Origin: HGM11525 sp045649145
GTDB lineage: Bacteria; Bacillota; Clostridia; UBA1381
Assembly (NCBI GenBank): GCA_045649145.1
Contig: JAZRPK010000060.1
Coordinates: 1-37,446, forward strand
Length of the DNA: 37,446 bases
Reading direction: 5' to 3'
Shown here: positions 31,248-37,446 of the stretch, piece after piece
Layout: every line of letters begins with the position of its first letter
Numbering within the stretch: the stretch's first letter is position 1
Notes under the pieces: generated by a model
Database searches by the model: none
Told to the model about the DNA's origin: nothing
Seen by the model: only the letters and a program-made list of their open reading frames with translations
Position numbers and translations under genes: made by a program

Positions 31248-32186
31248 TTGAAGGACGTTGAGTACGCATATGCGGTGGCATATATAAAAACTCTTGAGAA
31301 CAAAATGCTGACCCGTACCGATATAGAGGCGCTTATTGCGGCGGAGGATACATCGTCTTTGATGCGAATTCTTACCGAGCGTGGCTGGACGGGCAATACA
31401 GCTGATGAGCTTACAAAAAATGAGCTTGAAAGAGCCTGGGCGGCGGCATATGAGGTCTGTGACGACCAAACGCCAATAGACCTATTGCTCTTAGAAAATG
31501 ATTTTCATAATCTTAAAACAATACTAAAGGCGACTGTTGCTAAGATGGACTGGAGCAAAATGATTTTGTCGCCGTCGATAATTGAGCCCAAGCTGATTGC
31601 AGATGCGATTAAATACGGTGACTTTTCGCTGTTGCCAGAATTTATGCAAAATACCGCACAAGAGGCTTACAAAATTCTGACTACGACTATGGACGGTCAG
31701 TTGTTGGAAATTTATATCGACAGGGAAGAGCAGATATCAGTTAAAAACCGTGCAAAAGCCGAAAAGGACGAGTTTTTAATCGGTTGGGCAGAGCTTTTGA
31801 TTAAGCTTACCAATATGAAAACTGCATGGCGTTGCCATAAAGCTTCAAAATCAAAGCAGTTTATAGAGGATGCGCTTGTTGATGACGGCGCAGTGTACGC
31901 AAGATTGACAGGTGCAGAGAATGAGGCGGCGGTAGTCGATATTATTAAGTCGGAGTACCCCGACGCCACAACATCGTCGCTTGGCAGCTTTGAACGCTGG
32001 TGTGATAATAAGCGTCTTTCGTATGTTAAAGGCGCAAAGGCGGAAAGCTTTGGCTTTAGGCCCATAATGGCATTTCTGATTGGGAAAAGCTTTGAAATAC
32101 AGGCAGTGCGTATAATCCTTTCCTGCAAGGAAAACGGTGTTGGAGAGGAAGTAATTCGGGAAAGGCTGCGTGATATGTATGTATAA
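31248..32186 (+). CDS. ntpC: V-type ATPase subunit C (d-type rotor adaptor)
   Basis: The 312-residue, mostly helical protein (KDVEYAYAVAYIKTLENKML...; ENDFHNLKTILKA) matches the subunit that couples the central stalk to the c-ring. I chose TTG at 31248 because AAGGAG lies exactly 8 bases upstream. The GTG at 31239 would sit inside that site. The last codons overlap the start of subunit F by 8 bases. Confidence 0.9.
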   Translation: MKDVEYAYAVAYIKTLENKMLTRTDIEALIAAEDTSSLMRILTERGWTGNTADELTKNELERAWAAAYEVCDDQTPIDLLLLENDFHNLKTILKATVAKMDWSKMILSPSIIEPKLIADAIKYGDFSLLPEFMQNTAQEAYKILTTTMDGQLLEIYIDREEQISVKNRAKAEKDEFLIGWAELLIKLTNMKTAWRCHKASKSKQFIEDALVDDGAVYARLTGAENEAAVVDIIKSEYPDATTSSLGSFERWCDNKRLSYVKGAKAESFGFRPIMAFLIGKSFEIQAVRIILSCKENGVGEEVIRERLRDMYV

Positions 32187-32499
32187 AATCGGAGTAATAG
32201 GTGATTACGACAGCATATGCGGCTTTGCCGCACTCGGACTTGATACATTTCCTGTTGAGGATATACAATCGGCAAGGGATACGCTTACACGTCTTGCAGA
32301 AGGCGGCTACGGTATACTGTATGTAACCGAACAGTTTTTAAGCGAAATGACTGATGAGCAGGATGAGTACCGTGAAAAGCAAATTCCTGCTATAGTTTCA
32401 ATACCGAGTATACAAGAAAACCTCGGCTTAGGGAGAGCGACTCTTAAACGCTATGTAGAGCAGGCGGTCGGCTCGGATATTATATTTAACGAGGAATAA
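32179..32499 (+). CDS. ntpG: V-type ATPase subunit F (central stalk)
   Basis: The 106-residue protein has the small Rossmann-like subunit F fold: YKIGVIGDYDSICGFAALGL at the N-terminus, the strand GILYVTEQF and the motif PAIVSIPS. It binds subunit D in the rotor shaft. ATG at 32179 gives the conserved MYKIGVIGD start; a GTG at 32170 is possible. No independent ribosome site at good spacing, so coupling to subunit C is likely. Subunit A follows after 18 bases. Confidence 0.92.
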   Translation: MYKIGVIGDYDSICGFAALGLDTFPVEDIQSARDTLTRLAEGGYGILYVTEQFLSEMTDEQDEYREKQIPAIVSIPSIQENLGLGRATLKRYVEQAVGSDIIFNEE

Positions 32500-32517
32500 A
32501 TTGAAAGGATAATTACA

Positions 32518-34287
32518 ATGGCTCAGAAAAGCGGAATAATTAAAAAGGTGTCGGGACCGTTGGTAATCGCCGAGGGAATGCGTGATGCAAATATGTATGA
32601 CGTTGTTAGAGTAAGTAAGCTCGGTCTTGTCGGCGAGATTATCGAGATGCACGGCGAAGACGCATCAATTCAGGTTTACGAAGAAACCTCTGGTATGGGC
32701 CCCGGCGAGGAGGTAGTATCTACAGGTGCACCTCTTTCTGTGGAGCTTGGCCCCGGTCTTATAAGAAGTATATACGATGGCATTCAAAGACCATTGGATG
32801 CCATTATGGAAAAGGCAGGCACCAACTTAGAGCGTGGTGTCGATGTTCCTGCGCTCTCGCGTGAAAAGAAATGGGATTTTGTGCCGACTGCTGCATTAGG
32901 CAGAGTTGAAGGCGGAGATATCTTAGGTACTGTGCAGGAAACTGATGTTGTAACGCATAAAATTATGGTACCGCCCAACGTGAGCGGCGAGCTTACAGAG
33001 CTAAATGCAGGCAGCTATACTGTCGATGAGGTCATAGGCAAAATCAAGACCGATAAGGGCGAAACTATTGAAATTAAGCTGATGCAGAAATGGCCTGTTC
33101 GTGTCGGAAGACCGTATAAGGAAAAGCTTTCACCCGATGTGCCGCTTGTCACAGGTCAAAGGGTTATAGATACGCTCTTCCCGATTGCAAAGGGCGGTGT
33201 CGGTACTGTTCCGGGCCCTTTCGGCAGCGGAAAAACGGTGGTACAGCATCAGCTGGCAAAATGGGCGGATGCGGACATAGTGGTCTATATCGGTTGCGGT
33301 GAGCGTGGTAACGAAATGACCGACGTTCTTAACGAATTTCCTGAGATAAAGGACCCCAGAACGGGCAAGACTCTTATGGAAAGAACGGTTTTGATTGCAA
33401 ACACCTCCGATATGCCTGTTGCGGCACGTGAGGCGAGTATATATACAGGTATCACAATTGCGGAGTATTTTCGTGATATGGGATACTCGGTGGTGCTTTT
33501 GGCAGACTCGACATCACGTTGGGCAGAGGCTCTGCGTGAGATGAGCGGACGATTGGAGGAAATGCCCGGTGAGGAGGGCTATCCCGCATATCTTGCAAGC
33601 CGCTTAGCAGGCTTTTATGAAAGAGCGGGCCGTGTGGTTTCAAGAGGAACAGAGGGCAGAGTAGGCGCTCTTAGTATAGTGGGCGCAGTTTCGCCGCAAG
33701 GCGGTGATATCTCCGAGCCTGTATCACAGGCAACACTTAGAATTGTCAAGGTGTTCTGGGGACTCGACTCGTCTTTGGCATACCGCAGACATTTCCCTGC
33801 AATAAACTGGCTTAAGAGCTATTCTCTTTACCTTGATATGATGGAGAAATGGTATACCGACAATATATCTCCTGACTGGATGCCGCAGCGAAATCGCATA
33901 ATGGCACTTCTGCAGGAGGAGGCAGAGCTTGACGAGATTGTTAAGCTGGTTGGTATGGATGCACTTGTGGCATCGGACAGACTAAAGCTTGAGGTTGCAA
34001 GGTCAATCCGTGAGGACTATCTGCATCAGGACGCATTCCACGAGGTTGATACCTACGCATCGCTCGAAAAACAGTGCGTTATGATGCGACTTTTGCTTAA
34101 ATTCTATGATTTAACAAATGCTGCACTAAAAGACGGTGCAGGAATAAACAAAATAGTTGCAATCCCTGTTCGTGAAAGAATAGGACGTATTAAGTATGTA
34201 CCTGAGGATAAGGTTCAGGCTGAATATGATGCAATTTTAGCCGAGCTTTCGGCAGAGATAGACGCTATAAAGAGGGAGGAGAAATAA
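32518..34287 (+). CDS. ntpA: V-type ATPase catalytic subunit A
   Basis: The 589-residue subunit hydrolyses or makes ATP in the soluble head. The P-loop GPFGSGKT is at 233-240, followed by the catalytic-glutamate region GCGERGNEMTDVL. The non-homologous A-specific insertion (about 120-190, VPPNVSGELTELNAG) separates it from F-type beta and from subunit B. ATG with AAAGGAT upstream. The stop TAA shares its last A with the ATG of subunit B. Confidence 0.98.
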   Translation: MAQKSGIIKKVSGPLVIAEGMRDANMYDVVRVSKLGLVGEIIEMHGEDASIQVYEETSGMGPGEEVVSTGAPLSVELGPGLIRSIYDGIQRPLDAIMEKAGTNLERGVDVPALSREKKWDFVPTAALGRVEGGDILGTVQETDVVTHKIMVPPNVSGELTELNAGSYTVDEVIGKIKTDKGETIEIKLMQKWPVRVGRPYKEKLSPDVPLVTGQRVIDTLFPIAKGGVGTVPGPFGSGKTVVQHQLAKWADADIVVYIGCGERGNEMTDVLNEFPEIKDPRTGKTLMERTVLIANTSDMPVAAREASIYTGITIAEYFRDMGYSVVLLADSTSRWAEALREMSGRLEEMPGEEGYPAYLASRLAGFYERAGRVVSRGTEGRVGALSIVGAVSPQGGDISEPVSQATLRIVKVFWGLDSSLAYRRHFPAINWLKSYSLYLDMMEKWYTDNISPDWMPQRNRIMALLQEEAELDEIVKLVGMDALVASDRLKLEVARSIREDYLHQDAFHEVDTYASLEKQCVMMRLLLKFYDLTNAALKDGAGINKIVAIPVRERIGRIKYVPEDKVQAEYDAILAELSAEIDAIKREEK

Positions 34288-35657
34288 TGCCTAAGGAATA
34301 CAGAACCATTGAGGAGGTTGCAGGCCCTCTTATGCTGATTAAAAATGTCAGCGGCGTTACCTACAACGAGCTTGGTGAGATTGAGCTTGCAAGCGGCGAG
34401 CGTCGTCGTTGCAAGGTTTTGGAAGTAAACGGCAGCGATGCGCTTGTACAGCTTTTCGAGAGCAGTGCGGGCATAAACCTGTCCGACTCGAAGGTGCGTT
34501 TTTTGGGACACGGAATTGAGCTTGGTGTTTCGGAGGCTATGCTCGGCAGAGTGTTTGACGGACTCGGTCATCCCAAGGACGGCAAGAGCGAAATTATCCC
34601 CGAAAAGCGTGCTGATATCAACGGCGTGCCTATGAATCCTGCTGCAAGAAACTACCCCGAGGAATTTATCCAGACGGGAGTAAGTGCTATTGACGGACTA
34701 AATACCCTTGTAAGAGGTCAAAAGCTGCCGATATTCTCGGGTAGCGGTCTGCCGCACGCAAATCTTGCTGCACAGATTGCAAGACAGGCTAAGGTGCGTG
34801 GCACAAACGAGAAGTTTGCCGTTGTGTTTGCGGCTATAGGTATCACGTTTGAGGAAGCGAATTTCTTTATAGAAGACTTTAAGAAGACGGGCGCAATGGA
34901 GCGTACGGTGCTTTTTATAAACCTTGCAAATGACCCTGCTATTGAGCGTATCGCAACACCTCGTATGGCACTTACTGCGGCGGAATATCTTGCATTTGAG
35001 TGCGGTATGCACGTTCTGGTTATTATGACCGATATCACAAACTACGCCGATGCACTGCGTGAGGTTTCTGCTGCAAGAAAGGAAGTCCCCGGCAGACGTG
35101 GTTACCCCGGTTATATGTATACCGACCTTGCGACCCTCTACGAGCGTGCAGGAAGACTTAAGGGTAAGGACGGCTCTATTACGCTTATTCCTATTCTCAC
35201 AATGCCCGAGGACGATAAAACCCATCCTATCCCTGACCTTACAGGATATATTACAGAGGGTCAGATTATCCTATCCCGTGAGCTTTACAGAAAGAATATT
35301 GCACCACCTATTGATGTTCTTCCGAGCCTTTCAAGACTAAAGGATAAGGGCATAGGCAAGGGCAAAACCCGTGAGGACCACGCAAATACAATGAACCAGC
35401 TCTTTGCCGCATATGCACGAGGCAAGGAGGCTAAGGAATTGATGGTAATCCTTGGTGAAGCTGCACTTTCGGACGTTGATAAGCTTTATGCCAAATTTGC
35501 CGATGAGTTTGAGAAACAGTACGTTTCACAGGGTTATACCACTAACAGAACTATTGAGGAAACTCTTGAAATCGGCTGGAAGCTTCTTTCAATACTCCCA
35601 AGAAGTGAATTGAAACGAATTAAGGATGAGTACCTTGATTTGTACTATGGCAAATAA
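34287..35657 (+). CDS. ntpB: V-type ATPase subunit B
   Basis: The 456-residue non-catalytic head subunit alternates with A in the hexamer. It has no P-loop; the equivalent region reads QKLPIFSGSGLPHANLAAQI. The typical MTDITNYADALREVSAARKEVPGRRGYPGYMYTDL stretch is present and identifies B unambiguously. The start overlaps the subunit A stop (TAATG), with GGGAGGAG upstream inside ntpA. Confidence 0.98.
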   Translation: MPKEYRTIEEVAGPLMLIKNVSGVTYNELGEIELASGERRRCKVLEVNGSDALVQLFESSAGINLSDSKVRFLGHGIELGVSEAMLGRVFDGLGHPKDGKSEIIPEKRADINGVPMNPAARNYPEEFIQTGVSAIDGLNTLVRGQKLPIFSGSGLPHANLAAQIARQAKVRGTNEKFAVVFAAIGITFEEANFFIEDFKKTGAMERTVLFINLANDPAIERIATPRMALTAAEYLAFECGMHVLVIMTDITNYADALREVSAARKEVPGRRGYPGYMYTDLATLYERAGRLKGKDGSITLIPILTMPEDDKTHPIPDLTGYITEGQIILSRELYRKNIAPPIDVLPSLSRLKDKGIGKGKTREDHANTMNQLFAAYARGKEAKELMVILGEAALSDVDKLYAKFADEFEKQYVSQGYTTNRTIEETLEIGWKLLSILPRSELKRIKDEYLDLYYGK

Positions 35658-35683
35658 GCCTTTATTCTGAGAGGAGATAGAAT

Positions 35684-36337
35684 ATGGCACAGCTAAATGT
35701 AAATCCGACCAGAATGGAACTTACAAGGCTTAAAAAGAGTCTTGCGGTTGCACTTCGTGGGCATAAGCTTTTGAAGGATAAACGTGACGAGCTTATGAGG
35801 CAGTTTCTTGATATTGTACGTGAGGCAAAAGATTTGCGTGAAAATACCGAGAAAAAGCTAAAGTCTGCTAACCAAAGCTTTGCAATTGCAGGCTCTGTTC
35901 TGCAACGAGAGGTAATAAACTCTGCGCTCCTGATGCCGAAACAGGAGGTTACGTTAGAGGTTGGAGAAAGAAATATAATGAGCGTGGATATTCCTGTATT
36001 CACCACCACCAGACGTGCAAAATCGGAGGGGGATATGTTCTCCTACGGCTATGCCTTTACCGGCGGCGATTTGGACGATGCAATTTTGGCACTGTCTGAT
36101 GTCTCTGAGGATATGCTCCGTCTTGCCGAGCTTGAAAAGGCGGCGGGTATGCTTGCAGGTGAAATAGAACGTACAAGGCGTAGGGTAAATGCGCTTGAGT
36201 ATGTTATGATACCCAATTATCAGGATACTATCAGGTATATCACAATGAAGCTTGACGAGTCGGAAAGGTCTAATACTACCCGACTTATGAAAATCAAGGA
36301 TATGATGGTCGCAGAAAGAATAGAAGCTACTAAGTAA
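35684..36337 (+). CDS. ntpD: V-type ATPase subunit D (central rotor shaft)
   Basis: The 217-residue helical protein is the gamma-like shaft. NVNPTRMELTRLKKSLAVALRGHKLLKDKRDEL forms the N-terminal helix. The C-terminal helix includes RRRVNALEYVMIPNYQDTIRYI, the family signature. ATG with GAGGAGAT upstream. Last gene of the operon, followed by a strong terminator at 36374. Confidence 0.95.
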   Translation: MAQLNVNPTRMELTRLKKSLAVALRGHKLLKDKRDELMRQFLDIVREAKDLRENTEKKLKSANQSFAIAGSVLQREVINSALLMPKQEVTLEVGERNIMSVDIPVFTTTRRAKSEGDMFSYGYAFTGGDLDDAILALSDVSEDMLRLAELEKAAGMLAGEIERTRRRVNALEYVMIPNYQDTIRYITMKLDESERSNTTRLMKIKDMMVAERIEATK

Positions 36338-36373
36338 AGTAACAAGCCTCCCTTGGATAGAGGGAGCCAAACA

Positions 36374-36405
36374 AAAAAGCTACCTTAGTGATAAGGTAGC
36401 TTTTT
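36374..36405. terminator. Bidirectional terminator between the V-ATPase operon and tsf
   Basis: AAAAAGCTACCTTA (36374-36387), the loop GTGA and its exact complement form a 14-bp hairpin. The A/U ends give a U run in either direction. A smaller CTCCCT...AGGGAG pairing lies just before it. Confidence 0.92.
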
Positions 36406-36416
36406 AAGTTATTAAC

Positions 36417-37319
36417 TTATTTAATCATTGAAGCAACTTCGTCTGCGAAGTTTTCTTCCTTCTTCTCAAGGCCTTCGCCTGTTTCGAAACGAGCGAACTG
36501 CTTGAGGTTGATGTTGCCAACGCTTGCAACGTACTTAGCAACACTTTCCTTATTCTCAGCCTTAACATACTCCTGCTCTAAGAGGCAAACCTCTTTGAAC
36601 TCCTTAGCAAGACGGCCCTCAATCATCTTCTCGATGATGTTAGCAGGCTTGTTTGCATTCTTCGGATCGTTCTGGAGCTGTGCGATAAGGATATTCTTCT
36701 CGTGCTCTTTGTAATCGTCGGGGATATCAGCGCTTGAGAGGTACTTCGGATTAAGAGCAGCAACCTGCATTGCTACGTTCTTAAGGCACTCTCTTGTAGC
36801 GTCGCTATCCTCAGCATCAGCCTCTACAAGAACACCAATCTTACCTGCTGCGTGGATGTAATCTACAACAACGCCTGCAGTTTCAATTCTAACGAAACGT
36901 CTGATGTTCATATTCTCGCCAATCTTAGCGATTTTTGCTGTAAGCTCGTCGCCTACTGTGCCCTCGCCGCCAACCATGGGAAGAGCCTTCAAAGCTTCTA
37001 CGTCAGCAGGGTTATTTGCAGCAACAGTCTTTGCAACGTTTTCAACGAAAGCAAGGAACTCGTCATTCTTTGCAACGAAGTCTGTCTCGGAGTTAACCTC
37101 AACAAGTACGCCAACCTTACCATCAATGTAAGATTTAACGATACCCTCTGATGCAATTCTGCCAGCCTTCTTAGCTGCGGTAGCCAAGCCCTTTTCTCTA
37201 AGGAACTCTACTGCTTTATCCATATCACCATCTGTGTCGGTAAGGGCCTTTTTACAGTCCATCATACCACAGCCGGTCATATCTCTTAAAGTTTTTACGT
37301 CTTGTGCGGAAAATGCCAT
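36417..37319 (-). CDS. tsf: Translation elongation factor Ts
   Basis: The 300-residue protein recycles EF-Tu by catalysing GDP release. The N-terminal UBA-like domain (DVKTLRDMTGCGMMDCKKALTDTDGDMDKAVEFLREKG) and the contact motif NSETDFVAKNDEF in the core are diagnostic. ATG at 37319 with AAGGAGG about 8 bases upstream. It follows rpsB by 23 bases, the standard rpsB-tsf operon, and ends at the shared terminator at 36374-36405. Confidence 0.98.
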   Translation of the reverse strand: MAFSAQDVKTLRDMTGCGMMDCKKALTDTDGDMDKAVEFLREKGLATAAKKAGRIASEGIVKSYIDGKVGVLVEVNSETDFVAKNDEFLAFVENVAKTVAANNPADVEALKALPMVGGEGTVGDELTAKIAKIGENMNIRRFVRIETAGVVVDYIHAAGKIGVLVEADAEDSDATRECLKNVAMQVAALNPKYLSSADIPDDYKEHEKNILIAQLQNDPKNANKPANIIEKMIEGRLAKEFKEVCLLEQEYVKAENKESVAKYVASVGNINLKQFARFETGEGLEKKEENFADEVASMIK

Positions 37320-37342
37320 TTTGTATATCCTCCTTGTAAGAA

Positions 37343-37446
37343 TTATTCCTCTACTGCCTCAGCAGCTTCCTGAGCATCTGCCTCAACATCAGCAGCTACA
37401 GCGTCAACGCCCTGTCTGCCTTCGATGATAGCGTTAGCCATTGTAG
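37343..37446 (-). CDS. rpsB: 30S ribosomal protein S2, C-terminal fragment
   Basis: The last 33 codons before a TAA on the minus strand read TMANAIIEGRQGVDAVAAD and end in an acidic Glu/Ala tail. This matches the S2 C-terminal helix and the variable acidic tail common in Clostridia. The rest lies beyond the window edge. The position directly upstream of tsf supports the call. Confidence 0.88.
   Translation of the reverse strand, partial: TMANAIIEGRQGVDAVAADVEADAQEAAEAVEE

Noticed and set aside
1..37446. CRISPR arrays, insertion sequences, prophage, tRNA or rRNA genes
   Set aside because: No regularly spaced repeats, transposase or integrase motifs, or tRNA/rRNA signatures were seen on either strand.

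Overview
The window looks like a chromosomal segment of a strictly anaerobic, fermentative Firmicute of class Clostridia, most likely Oscillospirales/Ruminococcaceae-like. This is inferred from the gene set: GTP-type PEP carboxykinase, an electron-bifurcating [FeFe] hydrogenase cluster, a V-type ATPase operon, an alpha2-type glycyl-tRNA synthetase, class II aldolase, strong AGGAGG-type ribosome binding sites, frequent TTG starts and clean TTGACA/TATAAT promoters. I see no phage genes, transposase, CRISPR array, tRNA or rRNA. It reads as core genome with a few lineage-specific genes.

Layout. (1) 1-2240: the end of an acyl-CoA ligase gene converging on pckA. (2) 2407-5739: a Cys-rich protein with duplicated CxxC/CxxH motifs, then a three-gene set of a lipoprotein, a Wzz-type chain-length modulator and a BY-kinase with a Tyr/Arg-rich tail. 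(3) 5781-9499, minus strand: an OGG-type DNA glycosylase (apparently leaderless), a Cys-rich zinc-ribbon-like protein and class II fructose-bisphosphate aldolase; then a PHP phosphoesterase with a GIY-YIG protein, and a small XRE regulator. (4) 9583-11323: rsmG and a noc/parB-like gene, separated by an unassigned structured RNA element.

(5) 11452-19704: a large redox block. Its first half encodes DRTGG protein, RsbW-like ATPase, an [FeFe]-hydrogenase-like protein lacking the proton-transfer cysteine, a second DRTGG protein and a PHP phosphoesterase whose only sensible start codon is ATA. Its second half encodes HydC, a second kinase-type ATPase, a three-cysteine thioredoxin-like ferredoxin, HydB and HydA. 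HydABC should couple NADH and reduced ferredoxin oxidation to H2 production. The first half looks like a dedicated redox or H2-sensing module and is the best candidate for a poorly described system.

(6) 19713-23482: three back-to-back hairpins, an AGCS amino-acid:cation symporter with an unusual hydrophilic insertion, a cardiolipin synthase and a VanZ-like protein. (7) 23569-26246: glyQS and purD, two glycine-using enzymes in one transcription unit. (8) 26250-27470: an intergenic stretch with a cluster of DnaA-box-like 9-mers, then an M14 carboxypeptidase. (9) 27655-36337: a complete nine-gene V-ATPase operon in the order G-I-K-E-C-F-A-B-D, whose c subunit carries the Na+-coordinating residues known from Enterococcus NtpK. 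An intergenic element with imperfect direct repeats sits between K and E. (10) 36417-37446, minus strand: tsf and the last codons of rpsB.

Together the genes describe an anaerobe that disposes of electrons as H2, runs glycolysis and anaplerosis through aldolase and PEPCK, and maintains an ion (probably Na+) gradient used by the V-ATPase and possibly by the AGCS symporter. All names rest on motif recognition by eye; no database search was run.
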